Assembly (NCBI GenBank): GCA_963969495.1
Contig: OZ018321.1
Location: forward strand, 129,491,120-129,555,119
Length of the DNA: 64,000 nt
Reading direction: 5' to 3'
Source of the DNA: Ceratothoa steindachneri
Lineage: Eukaryota; Arthropoda; Malacostraca; Isopoda; Cymothoidae
This document shows, piece by piece, positions 1-10,493 of the stretch. The position numbers and the translations under genes are program-made. Each line of letters starts with the position of its first letter. The stretch's first letter is position 1. Below the pieces are notes generated by a model. The model was not told where the DNA came from and searched no databases. It saw only the letters and a program-made list of their open reading frames with translations.

Positions 1-74
1 ACAATCAACAACTGTAACAGGTGGCAGATTCGATTGAGCATAAATGAAGAGAATTGACTGATGTTATGTTTCTT

Positions 75-395
75 CATGATAAAGCCCTACTACACGTTGA
101 AAATCATACCCGCGAAAACTCCTGGAGCTGGGGTGGGAAGTGCTCCCTTACCTAGACTACTCCCCAGACCGGGCGCCAACAGAACACCATGTATTCCCTG
201 CACTGCCAAAATTCTTGAATTGCAAAACGTTCACAAAAGATGACGAACTGAAAACCGCAGTTGCAGACTTATTTGATAGAAAACTAGTTTAATTTTACAA
301 CAAAGGCATCCATGCTCGTTCCCATCCTTGGAATCATGAGCTCAAAAATAACGGCGATTACATTGTTCATTGATATTTTTCTACTTTGAGGCGGT
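75..395 (+). pseudogene. mariner transposase C-terminal remnant
   Basis: Translating with frame changes gives fragments in the order of a mariner (Mos1/Himar-like) transposase C-terminus: LHDKALLHVENHTRE, resembling the block LHDNARPH that carries a catalytic Asp; a degraded counterpart of the YSPDLAPTDYHLF block near 150-190; DDELKTAVADLFDRK at about 238-285; then FYNKGIHARSH and NNGDYIV. Mariner transposases cut and paste a TIR-bounded element in the nucleus. At least two frameshifts and several stops (for example after DRKLV) make it non-functional. The N-terminal two thirds lies outside the window or is lost. Recognition is by block order; the exact clade is uncertain. Confidence 0.7.
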
Positions 396-1650
396 GCATC
401 TTTGTAAATATTTGTCAATAAAAGTTGTACGAGAACTTTGTTTCAAACCTAATATAAAGAAAGGCGGGGTGGATTGATTTAGAAACGGCCTCTCGACACA
501 CCTACTCACAATGGAAAAGACGTTGTAATGAAACGTGCTGGAAAAGTAGAAATTTAAGTTTTGTGTGCTGGAACCCTGTACATATTCAGAACGAGGCGAG
601 AATACAAGGAAATGTATGAATATACACATGTTTAGACAAGAATACACAGTGATGTAATTAACACATAAACAAAACAGCCTATCAGGCTAAAATACATAAA
701 ACGCAAAACAGACCTACGCAGGCATGTGAATATGCAGAGAAGAGGAACATAATTATAAAGATATATTTGAATATTCACATATCTTGACGAGAATTCATAG
801 ATCTTATCTGGCCATGATCTCAGATAGACCAACATGCTATAAAATATACCTAAAACATCCTCAGGACAAAAATCCCAAAATGGACATAGGCAGGCATTTA
901 TATGTGCATATACAAAATACAGACGTGAATACACGAAGCCGTATGACTTTATAAACGTGCTGATGAGAATAAATAGATATCTTATCTAGACATAATCTTG
1001 GTAGCAATATTGATTATTATCCAACTGAAAGAAGAAACCAAAATTACATTACTGTTAGAAACTCTCTAAGAAGAGTTATATTAAGTATGTATGTAGAGAG
1101 GCATATATGGAAATTTTTCGAGAAATCTTGTGTTAAATGGTGCGGTTAGTAGATAGCAAAGGGTATAACGATGTAAAATATTTCGAAAAAATTTACATCT
1201 TTATAATGTATATAGCAAAGATAACAGTGAGAAATAATCTTAACGTTTCCATTTTTTCGTGATTGTAAGCTAGCTGACCATAAGGGAATGTCTTGAAATG
1301 CATTTTTGGGGGAGCAATAGAGCAATTCCCTGAAAAGTAACGTACCTGAGGAGGAACGATGTCCAGCACCCAGGACATAAGGCTATCAACTTTTGTTATC
1401 TAAAGAAAATAGGCGTATATGTGTTTGCGAACGAAGTGATGACACTACACACGGTCATAGGAGTATGAGTACAGTTTTGCACTGCAGAAAATAGATATGT
1501 AGAGATTTAAGAATGCAACCATTATATATGAATACACCATGCAAGAAGCAATATTTTAGATTAGTGACATAGGTGAGAGAGAGAGAAAGAAAAAATAAAG
1601 GAGACCTCATTGCATGCATAAACACAAAATCAACAGTACTTACTCAAACG

Positions 1651-1653
<3 letters not shown>
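396..1653. other. no recognised gene
   Basis: AT-rich sequence with no open frame that I recognise. One short stretch at 535-562, containing gtgctggaaaagtagaa, recurs at 14378-14404 just outside a mariner-like remnant, so part of this region may be transposon flank. Confidence 0.5.

Positions 1654-1718
<65 letters not shown>
1654..1718. repeat. (TA)n microsatellite
   Basis: About 65 bp of uninterrupted TA. It sits directly at the 3' end of the minus-strand LINE that fills 1.7-6.3 kb. Confidence 0.95.
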
Positions 1719-1721
<3 letters not shown>

Positions 1722-2104
1722 GAAGATTTGTAGCTCAGGAAACATGTTGAGGGAAAGAAAATGCACGACTGAGCTTCGAGGGTGTATTCTGAGCTTTCAA
1801 ACCCAAGTTAGGGTCCTTCTTCAGAGAAGTGAGCAGAGCAAAGCCAAACTAGGAATGCTTTGGGTTGATGATAATGATGTATATAGAAAGAACAGAGAGG
1901 GATCACTGTGTAACACAGGCGATCAGGTACTCGAAGAGGAAAATGGTATGAAAATAACTTGAAAGGGAGTAGGAAGAGTTGATAGGTCGATGGCTAGATA
2001 CCGATGCGTGGTTTAGTTGGGTGAGGCTCAGGGTGTTCGTTACTGGATGAGAGTGGGGACGTGGTCAGGAAGGAGGTAGTGTCTGCATAGTCAGAAACGC
2101 CTTA

Positions 2105-3340
2105 TCATGGTGCTCTTAACTTATGTGTAGAACGGTATGAGTTGCAGGTGGTCATGGGCTGCGGGTTATCATCGCAACATACAGTCTTGCAGGTAGTACA
2201 GTGTATATGGGATCTCTGGCGAGTTCTCCCGAGTTGTTTTGTCAGTCTAGTGTGAGCGTATGTGTTGAGGGATGCTAATTTGTTGTTTTCGTGTAGTGTA
2301 GACATTCGCGCGTACAAGAAAGAGCGGCAAGAGTGCTTCATAGCAGAGTTCTGAATGCGTTGAGCCTTCCTCTGCCAAGTGACGCTCGCAGCTACGAGTG
2401 ACAGTGGAGCGTACTTGAGAAGAGGTCGCACGTGTTTTATACAGGTGTAACTGTAGTTTCTAGCCCGTAGGGCAGAACCTGGGCAGCATTTTGTTTGTGC
2501 GTGCGGCTCTTGCTTGTATTATATGCTGGAGTATATTGAACCTAAGGAACTTGTCAGAAGTTACCCCAAGGATTTTTCTCTGTTGTGTGTAGTTGAGCAT
2601 TGTTGGGTTTAGGTGGTTCCTGTGTGAGAAAATTTGTAGGTTATGCATGTAGTGATCTCTTGCGCCAAAGTGCGTTATTTGTCTCTTTTGAGGATTCGTG
2701 GCAATCATCCATTTATCCTCCTATTCTCTCTTTTTATCTAGTATTATTTATGCGTGGTGTGTGATCTTGTCTGGTCCGCGGCCACTGAAGAGAATGGTCT
2801 CGTCATCGGCGTAGGGCACTGTGTAGGTGTGACAGCTGTTTTCGGGTGTGCGTGGAGTGTGGTTTTTGTACATGATTTAAAGTATGAGTGCCAGTACGCT
2901 TCCTTGGTGAACGCCTGAGCGTGGTGGGAAAGGTTGTGATAGGGTATTGTTGTATTTTATGTGGCATCTCCGTTCAGTGAGGTAGTTCGAGAGGAGCTTT
3001 CTGGTGAAGAGAGATAACTCCGTATTGTTGGCGAGTTTCCAACGGAGTCCCTAGTGCCACACCTTATCAAAGGCCTTCTTTACGTCCTTGCTGATGGAGT
3101 GTGTCTTTTATTGTACCTGTTTATTTTGTATTCTGTCGTGAACGATGGTCAGAGCCGCCTGAGTGGGACGGCCCCTCCTGAGCCCATATTGGTGGGGGGA
3201 GAACCAGTCTCTCTCTTCCAGGTAGTCCCGTAGGAGGCAGGTAATCATACGGTCGAGTATTTTGCCTAGGTGCTCTAATAGAGCGATAGGCCTGTAAATG
3301 TTTGGGTGTTTGGGGTCTTTGTTCATTTTGTGTAGAAGTA
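2105..3340 (-). pseudogene. Jockey-like LINE reverse transcriptase (broken ORF2)
   Basis: Encodes the reverse transcriptase half of a LINE ORF2, which copies the element RNA at a nicked target. Fragments in order on the minus strand: NIYRPIALLEHLGKILDR with SPHQYGLRRGRPTQAAL (3108-3326), the palm segment DVKKAFDKVWH near 3080, the catalytic VPYADDETI at about 2790-2813 with the YADD intact, a thumb fragment around 2460-2708 (TQQRKILGVTSD), and the conserved C-terminus APLSLVAASVTWQRKAQRIQNS (2105-2431). At least three frame changes break it. The same C-terminal blocks recur on the plus strand at 7283-7509. Confidence 0.85.
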
Positions 3341-3799
3341 TGCTGTGAGAGACTAAATATTTTGGGGAAGTGGCCTGAGGCTAGTGAGGCGTTGAATAGG
3401 TGTGTAAGTGTAGGGTATATGTTTGCGGGGAGTTTGTGTATTAATGCGGCTGGTAGTCCGGAGGGGCCAGGTGAGCGTTTTGGTGTTGTTTGTTTCCTCG
3501 ACGGTGATGGGAGTGGTCAATGTAGATGTGTTGTCAAGTAAATCCATTCGTGAGCGTGGACCCGAAACCACTTCTGGACTTCCTGGAAGTGCTCTTGCGC
3601 GTGTGGTTTTGATGGTTTGTGTGTGTGTGTACCATCCGCGATGCAGACGACCTCTTGCCACTCTCTTTCCTATCTAGTTGCACGCACTGTAGGATGTGGG
3701 CACGCAGATGAGTGATGTTCTGTTGTCGTGGGCCTCTGATGTAGTGAATGTTGTACTATGTAATGTGGCTCTGAGTGTATGTGGAATATGTGAAGTGTT

Positions 3800-4560
3800 T
3801 TATACATGTGAAGGTTTGTGTAGTGTGTTTAGGTCGCGTGCTGCGGTTATAGTGTTCAGGTTTGAGCACCAGTTGTACTCTAACAGATGTGGATTGGTTT
3901 GGTCCGAGTCGAGATGGGGCGTGTTATCTGTTATGTGTCTCTTGAACTCTTCCCAGTTTGTGTTTTTGAAGCCAAAGAGAGGTAGAGTTGGTATGAGTAT
4001 GGGAGATGTGGATATGATCAGGCATATCGATATGTAGTCAGAGAGTATGTGAGAACCCGGTGAGATGTGAGTGCAGAAGGGTATAGCGTGGTCGTTGCGG
4101 AAGACCACGTCCGGAGACGTGGTTCCTCCGCGAGTACTGAAGAATGTGGGGAAGGCCGGGCCGATGTGCTCGCAGCGATAACGCGGCAGGCCACCGGCCA
4201 GGTACCTTCCTGCCTCATTCGTGGTATTAGAAAGGAGTGTTGGGTGTAAAGCGTTGAGGTCCCCCGCAAAGAAGATAGGTAAGTTGTGGTTTGATATAGC
4301 CCGGAGTGGAACTTCTATGTTTAATTGTAGGCGTGGTGGCCTGTAGTGCGTGGCCACTAGGATGGAGCCGGAGCTTGTCTGTACCTTGCAGGCTAGAAAA
4401 GAGTCATCACGTGTTTGAATGAGGGAGTGGTGTATAGAGCGCTTTATTAGGATCGCTAATCCTAGGTGCAGCGCTTGTGGAACTAGATATGTGTGGTAGC
4501 TTGCAATGCGGAATCTGTTGTTAGGAGAGTGTAGGCTGATCGACTTCAAGAGTATTATGT
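3800..4560 (-). pseudogene. Jockey-like LINE AP-type endonuclease (broken ORF2)
   Basis: A 249-codon open stretch on the minus strand with exonuclease-endonuclease-phosphatase hallmarks: LAILIKRSI, ATHYRPP, FFAGDLNALHP (the GDxNA block), TSPDVVF, and GSHILSDYIS where active enzymes have SDH. The domain nicks target DNA for target-primed reverse transcription. The first part of the domain (the N and E catalytic blocks) is not open upstream, and SDY instead of SDH suggests inactivation. It lies just upstream of the RT fragments and in the same direction. Confidence 0.8.
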
Positions 4561-5500
4561 CAGGGGGGGAGTTAGGAGCAGAAGAGGAGGAAGTAGTTAG
4601 TAGATGGGGGCTAGAGATAGTATGGGAGGTGCAGATTTATAGAGGGGGTGGTGTCGTGAGGGAGAGGAGTTTGGGAGGGTGAAGAAGGAACAGCATAGAT
4701 GGGGTGGTCGGCTTTACGCGTGATTTTGTGTGGCCGGGGGGGGGTTTCGTGGTGGAGTTTTTTTGTTTAATGCGGAGTGTTGTGGATGGTGTGGTGGGCG
4801 TGGAGGAAGTCGAGGAGGCGGCGGTTGTAGTATCAGCAGGAGTGGGGTTGGAGGCTGTTAGAGGGGGTGGAGGGACGGTAGGAAGGGGGGGGCAATAGAG
4901 GGGAAGTTGAGGCTGCCGAAGGAGGAGTGCTGGTGGTAGGAGGGAGTTTAGGTATAGAGGAGGAAGGAGTGGTAGCAGTGGAGGGATGAGATGAGGCGGT
5001 AGGAAGAGAGGTGGAAGCAGTGGGCAAAGGGGCAGGTAAGGAGGGTACAGTGGCGAGAGGGGCAGGGATAGAAGGGCTGGAGGAGGCAGGAGCGTAGTGA
5101 GGGTGAGGGGCGGGGTGTGAAGGGGCGGTAGGTCCAGGGAGGAAGGTGTTCGTGTCCTTAAGGGTGGGGAGGAGTGCAGGTTTCCTGTGTGTATGCTCGT
5201 CGATTAGAGCGAACGCCTTCTCGGGGAAGGTGATCTGTTTTAGACTGTGCGAAGCAAACAGTGTATTTAGTATGTTTGCGTCTAGTCTGCGTTTGCGTCA
5301 CCCCTCGACATGTCGTTTTCTACCGCTGAAAGCAAGGCGGCCAGGTGTAGCTTTGGGTGAGTGATCTCGTTGGGTGTGTAGTTTTTGGTAGGGGTGAGTG
5401 TCGGGAGTAGTGGAGGTCTTTGGGTGTAGGATGTTTGGGTAAAGGTGGGTTTCAGAACATGTGGGCGAGTCTGGGTTGCTGCTAGGGAGGGGTGTGTCTA
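4561..5500 (-). pseudogene. Pro/Ser/Thr-rich linker of LINE ORF1
   Basis: The minus strand gives low-complexity Pro, Ser, Thr and Ala-rich translation (for example PTASTSLPTASSHPSTAT near 5027-4970). It lies between the ORF1 zinc knuckles and the ORF2 endonuclease. It probably encoded a disordered C-terminal part of ORF1. No conserved domain is visible. Confidence 0.45.
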
Positions 5501-6250
5501 TGGGAGGACAGGGGGTGATGTGGACAGCGTTGCGCCGGCAGCAGCAGCGAATGTTCGTGTGAGGGAAGGAAGGGCGGAGGCGGAGCGTGTGGTTGTGTTG
5601 GTGGGTTGTGGAGGCTGTATTGCCGCTACGGCCTCAGAGTGGGCCTTACTTAGGTAAGGGCATTTAGGGTTGACGGCAACATGGTTGCCGCTGCAGTTTG
5701 TGCAGAGGGGTGAGGTGGCTGTGCAGGTGGTGTAGTAGTGCCCTCACTACACTACACCTGGAGCAGACCAGATCTGCTTGGCAGTTTCGTGTCTCGTGTT
5801 CTGTTTTGTAGCACCGGTGGCACTATGTGAGTTTTATGTTTAGCTTGATACCTTGGTCTAGCAGCAGTGTTCTGTTTTGTTCGTCGGACAGTGTAATTAC
5901 TGCCCATTGTTTTGTACGGTTGTAATATAAGTCTCTGATTACCTACTCCCCATACTTCTGTCTGAGGTGTGTGCGGAGGTCATCTGCGGAGAAAGCCAAC
6001 CATAGGGGAAGGACTCGTATTTGGTGTTTCTTGTGTCCACCGTCGGCTAGTTTTGTGTGAAGGTCTTGTGCGGCGAGTGTTTTAGCCGCAAGTTCGTGAA
6101 ATTTGACTGCGTCCTCCTGTGAGCGGAAGACGAGTTTGTGGCCTGTGTTGGTTTTATTATGTTTGTGATGGGGGTGTTAAGTGTAGCGGCTAGGTTGAGA
6201 AGTGTGTTCATTGCTGGTAGTGGGTGTATTTTTCTGTTATGTGTAGGAGT
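5500..6250 (-). pseudogene. Jockey-like LINE ORF1 (gag-like, zinc knuckles)
   Basis: Minus-strand translation gives an RNA-binding ORF1 core: HKLVFRSQEDAVKFHEL and HQIRVLPLWLAFSADDLR, then WAVITLSDEQNRTLLL, a zinc knuckle CHRCYKTEHETRNC (CX2CX4HX4C), and in another frame CTNCSGNHVAVNPKC. This matches the pre-C2HC plus zinc-knuckle gag of arthropod Jockey-type elements, which binds element RNA. A frameshift separates the two knuckles and a stop follows LNIKLT. The start codon could not be placed. Confidence 0.7.
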
Positions 6251-6300
6251 GTGAGTGTGGTTCTTGGACGGTGCCGTAGGGTAGGGTATTAATCCTCCTC

Positions 6301-6829
6301 GCGTTGGTAACTGAGTATCAATCCAGGTTTCCTCCTTCCTTTGGGTTCTGCAGCGAGCTAAGCCTCAGACCTTCTTTCCCCAAAGTTCGCAATTATGCCC
6401 TTTCTAAGTAGAACGGCATAGTTGCAACGGAGCTTAATGTGTAGAGTCATATTCACGGAGCCAAGTTACGGCGGGGCAGGGATGGGGAGGATTTAGCACG
6501 TCATATTGCTATAACGAGCCAGGGAAATAAAGGAATTTTTATTCAGGGGTGGGGGGTGCGCTGGGAGGATGGCTTTTCTTATTCTGGTGAATTCCTCTCG
6601 AAATGGGAGCGTCCACGGTATGACTTGCCAAAATCGCACTGTTCTCAGTGAGAAGCGTCGAGGGAAATTCACCAGGCCTTGCCTCTTGTAAATAAAAGAG
6701 AGCAGGGAAACGCGGAGAGATGTCTTCGTGTTCCTGTTTAGGTTGAGAAGGGCACCTGTATTAACAGCCATGTTGCGGCTGGTAAAGTAGCTCCAAGTTG
6801 GCCATGTCAGCAAATTGTAGAGATGTTAA
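6301..6829. other. no recognised gene
   Basis: A 106-codon open frame on the minus strand (6493-6813) resembles nothing I know and has no supporting features. The region may include the LINE 5' UTR. Confidence 0.4.
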
Positions 6830-7285
6830 AGTTAAGGTAAAGGGAAGGGGTTTATAGTCTTGATAAAATTACAATTTGGACAAAGTGAACAATTTGAGAT
6901 TAAAATGAGAAAATATGAGCCTGAAATAAATAAATTTAAAATTTGAAATCTATTTAAAAACTCTGTTACTTGAGACTGTTGTAATAAATTAGTGAAGAAA
7001 TCTTCCTTGTTATTTGAGACTGTTGTAACAGCTTGGGATGTCGATGTGACGATTGATGTAAGTTTCGTTGGAGAACCATGCTTCAAATAACTCCCTGCCT
7101 TTCTTGTTGCTAGATCGTCCGAGAACCGTGGTTCCTTCCCAATTCATGTGATGTTGTTGGTTTCTCTCGTGTGTGGCGATGCCAACAGAGGGTCATCCCA
7201 CCGGACGGCTCTCTGGTGTTCATATATCCTTGTCCGTAGCAGTTTCCCCATTTGCCCTATGTACGGGATTGAATGTCATGAGTGC
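6830..7285 (-). pseudogene. Penelope-like GIY-YIG endonuclease scrap
   Basis: The minus strand carries YIGQMGKLLRTRIYEHQRAV, then ASPHTRETNN and TRKAGSYLKHGS, with an upstream ECHSIP block. These match the second half of a GIY-YIG nuclease as fused to Penelope-like reverse transcriptases (pattern YIGQTG...R...H...A...H...). No RT is attached. The upstream edge abuts the plus-strand LINE 3' fragment at about 7285, so one element truncated the other. Confidence 0.65.
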
Positions 7286-8003
7286 CCGGCCATGTACAAG
7301 CAAGAGCCGCACTTACAAAGAAAATGCTGCGCAAGTTCCACCCAACGGGCAAGAAACTACAGTTACACCTGTATAAAACACTCGTGCGAGCTCTTCTCAC
7401 GTACGTCCCACTGTCACTCGTAGCTGAGAGTGTCACGTGGCAGAGGAAGGCTCAACACATTCAGAACTCTGCTCTGAAGCGCGCTTGCCGCTCTCCCTTG
7501 TACGCATGAATATCCATACTACACGACAACAACAAATTAGCACCTCACAACACATATGCTCACACTAGACTCACAAAACAACTCGAAGAAACTCGCTCGA
7601 TACCCCATATACACCGCACTACACGCAAGACTGTATGTTGTGATGGCACTGCGATACCCCGCAGCCCATGACCACCCGCAACCCATACCGTTCTACGCAT
7701 AAGTTAAGAGCATCATGAATAAAGCGTTTGCGACTATGCAGACACGATCTCCTTTCTGACCACCCCCTAACCGTTGTCCAGTATGGAAAACCGAGAGACA
7801 CACCCAAATACACCACTCATCGCGGTCTAGCCTGTGTTACACAGTGTTCCCTCTTTGTTCTTTCAATATGCATCATCATCATCAACCTAAAGAAATTCAT
7901 AGTTTGGACTCCGCTCTGCTCACTTCTCTGAAGAAGAACCCTAACTTTGGTTTGAAAGCTCAGAATAAACCCTCGAAGCTCAGTCGTGCATTTCTTTCCC
8001 TCA

Positions 8004-8005
<2 letters not shown>
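7283..8005 (+). mobile_element. 3' fragment of the Jockey-like LINE, plus strand
   Basis: Positions 7283-7509 encode the RT C-terminus seen at 2105-2708 on the minus strand (HLYKTLVRALLTYVPLSL, then VTWQRKAQHIQNS). The 3' UTR through about 8005 matches the reverse complement of about 1735-2100, including the segment ctctgaagaagaaccctaac. It is 5' truncated, as is usual for LINE insertions, and ends at a (TA)n tract like the other copy. Confidence 0.85.

Positions 8006-8072
<67 letters not shown>
8006..8072. repeat. (TA)n microsatellite
   Basis: 67 bp of TA forming the 3' boundary of the plus-strand LINE fragment. Confidence 0.95.
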
Positions 8073-8074
<2 letters not shown>

Positions 8075-8150
8075 AAAAAAGCAACTACAGGATCTGCAGG
8101 TGATAATACAACCACCACAGGGCTTTGCCATTTTTATTTCGCCGAAAGCG
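8073..8150 (-). repeat. SINE tail module, minus orientation
   Basis: The reverse complement reads aaaatggcaaagccctgtgg, then a cacctgcagat stretch ending at (TA)n. It matches 15489-15560 and 41281-41342, so this is one of three copies of a short module that always abuts a TA or CT/TA array. Confidence 0.75.
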
Positions 8151-8260
8151 TTACCCCATCAAACCCAGTATTTCCCTAAGTTAGGAGCATCCAAGGAATT
8201 TTTATACCACATACTCTTACTCGCTCACAATTTAAAGGCTCATTGTCCATGGCACATACT

Positions 8261-8505
8261 GTGCCTGGTAGCTTAGCGTTAAGTCATATGACCGGCAATC
8301 AGCAGACCCGTGTTCGAGTCCCGGCCAGGAATTCAAAACCTATTTTCCCTGGCGTTATTTCTGTCTTCTCGGTAAAGGATCGCCTTCACTGTGCCACCCT
8401 CTGATCCCTTTGATTCTGGATTCTTCTAATGTCCCACTCACTTGCCTTTAAAAAAACTCCGGTTTCTTGTCTCATTTGCTCATTCGCGTCCAATTCTTAT
8501 TTTCT

Positions 8506-8508
<3 letters not shown>
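8261..8508 (+). mobile_element. tRNA-derived SINE, copy 1
   Basis: Begins with a tRNA-like region at 8261-8331 that has an A box (tggtagcttagcgttaagtc) and a B box (tgttcgagtccc), then a tRNA-unrelated body starting ggcgttatttctgtcttctc and a (TA)n end. The same body occurs at 15259-15418. SINEs of this kind are transcribed by RNA polymerase III from the internal A and B boxes and mobilised by a LINE. The left inverted arm seen in copy 2 is absent here. Confidence 0.8.

Positions 8509-8545
<37 letters not shown>
8509..8545. repeat. (TA)n microsatellite
   Basis: About 37 bp of TA terminating SINE copy 1. Confidence 0.95.
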
Positions 8546-8547
<2 letters not shown>

Positions 8548-8723
8548 AATAATACGAGTGTTAAAATCATCTTTATTTATCTGGATTTGAACGTTTTAAG
8601 GACCTCGCCTCATCATCAGCACTAAAAAAAGGAAGTACGAGGTTAAAATTTCTAGTTTGATGAAATACGAAAATTAAATAATGCAATTTAGGGTAAGTTA
8701 CTTAATGCAAAAATAAATTAAGA
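8546..8723 (-). mobile_element. Penelope-like 3'-terminal fragment
   Basis: No coding remains, but the minus strand has the terminal architecture seen in the complete Penelope-like elements of this window: a hammerhead-like core followed by an aataaa-containing tail that ends at (TA)n. Confidence 0.45.
8583..8622 (-). ncRNA. hammerhead-ribozyme-like motif
   Basis: The minus strand reads ctgatgatgaggcgaggtcc then ttaaaacgttcaaatcc. It has a perfect CUGAUGA core, a stem II of UGAGG with CCUUA (one G-U pair), and then AAACGUUC, where hammerheads have GAAA plus stem III plus UH. The stem III sequence is self-complementary (AACGUU). The G of GAAA is changed to A, so this copy may be inactive. Confidence 0.5.
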
Positions 8724-8824
8724 AAATTATTATTCCTGCATTAAGTAAATGGCTGTAAATTGCACTAATTAATTTTATTATTGTATCATATTGAAACTCC
8801 GTTTTGGAAGAAGCCTTAAAGTTT

Positions 8825-8896
<72 letters not shown>

Positions 8897-8993
8897 ATTA
8901 TCCCTGCATTAAGTACCTGATTGTAAATTGCACTAATTAATTTTATTATTGTATCATATTGAAACTCCGTTTTGGAAGAAGCCTAAAAGTTTA
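8724..8993. repeat. 100-bp direct repeat, each copy followed by (TA)n
   Basis: Positions 8724-8827 and 8894-8990 are near identical (shared stretches such as gtaaattgcactaattaat and catattgaaactccgttttg). Each is followed by TA: 8828-8893 and 8991-9014. It is a tandem duplication of a non-coding unit together with its microsatellite. Confidence 0.85.
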
Positions 8994-9014
8994 TATATAT
9001 ATATATATATATAT

Positions 9015-9292
9015 GAATCCATTAAACCACATTGAAAGAGAAAACGGAATAATTTTTCCTTGCAGTAATATTTTTATTACCTTTTTTCGAAAAATCCGTG
9101 CAGGGAAGTGATTCGAACCAGGCACACTGAGGCAGCGAGCACCGCTTTGATCACAGTTAAAAGTATGCCGTTAGTACACTACGCTACACAGCGAATCACT
9201 TCCCTGCACGGATTTTTCGAAAAAAGGTAATAAAAATATTACTGCAAGGAAAAATTATTCCGTTTTCTCTTTCAATGTGGTTTAATGAATTC
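9015..9292. mobile_element. hairpin element with tRNA-like loop
   Basis: Arms of 101 bp (9015-9115 and 9192-9292) are almost perfect reverse complements, with one difference seen near the outer end. The 76-bp spacer read on the minus strand looks tRNA-like: tgtagcgtagtgtactaacg resembles an A box and ggttcgaatca a B box, and the closing stem extends into the arms. (TA)n lies on both sides. It could be a folded-back SINE or a MITE-like element. No target duplication was resolved. Confidence 0.7.
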
Positions 9293-9337
9293 ATTTTCAT
9301 CATTCTCTCGTGCTACTTTGAGAGATATATACATATA

Positions 9338-9342
<5 letters not shown>

Positions 9343-9427
<85 letters not shown>
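9343..9427. repeat. (TA)n microsatellite
   Basis: About 85 bp of TA directly bounding PLE1 on the left. Confidence 0.95.
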
Positions 9428-9430
<3 letters not shown>

Positions 9431-9469
9431 TAACGTTACAGCCACGAGGAAAATGAAACAACGGAGAAC

Positions 9470-9508
9470 TGCGAGGCCTTTCGACTAATGGTCCTTTACT
9501 AAGCAGAC
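9470..9508 (-). ncRNA. degenerate hammerhead-like motif, PLE1 left arm
   Basis: The minus strand has ggaccattagtcgaaaggcc followed by tcgcag. GAAAGGCCUC fits GAAA, a palindromic stem III (AGGCCU) and C as the cleavage nucleotide. The upstream core (cttagtaaa) departs clearly from CUGANGA, so catalytic ability is doubtful. The mirror copy is at 11741-11776 on the plus strand. Confidence 0.3.
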
Positions 9509-9812
9509 TAAAAGACATGGAAAAAGAGAAAGATATTTATACACCTGATTAATGAAAATATGGGATATAAAGATTAAAAGGGGTGGGATTAGCAGATACC
9601 TGGAAAAATCCTATTAACGAGATGAGCCGTCCGGGTTAAAAAAAAAGAAAAAAAGTTACAGGTTACAAAAGAAAGGGGGGGGGGTACAGTGTTTAGGAAT
9701 CACATATGCAATATGAAAACAAAAAAAGTTTACACATGATAACTAGAAGATATGGCAAAAGAAAAATATGAGGAAGTTTTTTTTTATATATATAAATAGG
9801 CTAAAATAACAT

Positions 9813-10490
9813 CTAGGTGGTAATCATTAATTCAGAAGTTTTATCTTTAAAATCATTCTTAAACATTCTTTTGATACAAGGGTCCAAAAAATACATTCCA
9901 GGGCTGAGATTAAAATTCGAAGTCAGTTGTATAAATGCCGATTCTAAAAGATTTCGTGAAAAAAAGTCATTTGATTTGGCAATCACAGAACTCTCCTTCC
10001 AATTAATACGATGGGAATTTTCACTCAAATGGATAAAGATGGCATTTGATGTTCGCCCAGTGTTTACAGAGTACTTATGTTGCTTAACACGCACATTCAG
10101 ATCCTTGCTAGTTTGCCCAATATAAAATGAACGGCAATCCAAACAAGTGATTTTATAAATTACGTTATTTGTTTCATTAGGGCAATTTTTTATTAACATT
10201 CTTTTTAAAGTATTAGTATAAGAGAAAACAAGATTTACATTAAGTGTTTTTAACAATGTTTTTACGGTTTCAAAGCCATTAAAATAAGGTAAAATGAGGA
10301 TATTCTTAGGCGCTTCCTTCTCGATAGTACTTTCGTTATAAAACTTTTTGGGGGCTTTATTATAACAAATATCAAGTATATTTGCTGGATAACACAAGTC
10401 TGCACCGATTTTTCTTATAGATTCAATTTCCTGATCCAAATATTGAGGACTGACAATGCGCAACGCACGTAAAAACATAGAGGAAAAAGT
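9813..10490 (-). pseudogene. PLE1 GIY-YIG endonuclease domain
   Basis: An open stretch of about 220 codons, the C-terminal nuclease domain of the Penelope-like polyprotein. Visible in order: linker FLRALRIVSPQYLDQE, a Cys pair in VIYKITCLDC (the GIY block with a CxxC typical of animal Penelope elements), FYIGQTSKDLNVRVKQHK (YIG and the catalytic Arg), an HLSENSHRINW block, and LLESAFI with the metal-binding Glu. It would make the target nick. It is separated from the RT only by an in-frame TAA at 10491-10493 where related copies read through. The domain itself looks intact. Confidence 0.85.
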
Positions 10491-10493
10491 TTA

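Larger units (their letters stand above)
1719..6300 (-). mobile_element. Jockey-like LINE, decayed, near full length
   Basis: Reading the minus strand from 6300 down gives ORF1 (gag-like with zinc knuckles), a proline-rich linker, an ORF2 endonuclease, a reverse transcriptase and a 3' UTR that ends at a (TA)n tract. That is the order of a Jockey-superfamily non-LTR retrotransposon, about 4.6 kb. All coding parts are broken by frameshifts and stops. A second copy of its 3' end (about 7283-8005) lies on the plus strand and also ends in (TA)n. The 5' boundary near 6300 is an estimate. Confidence 0.8.

Noticed and set aside
3302..4249. Plus-strand open frames of 60-113 codons
   Set aside because: Antisense shadows of the Jockey-like LINE ORF2 on the minus strand.
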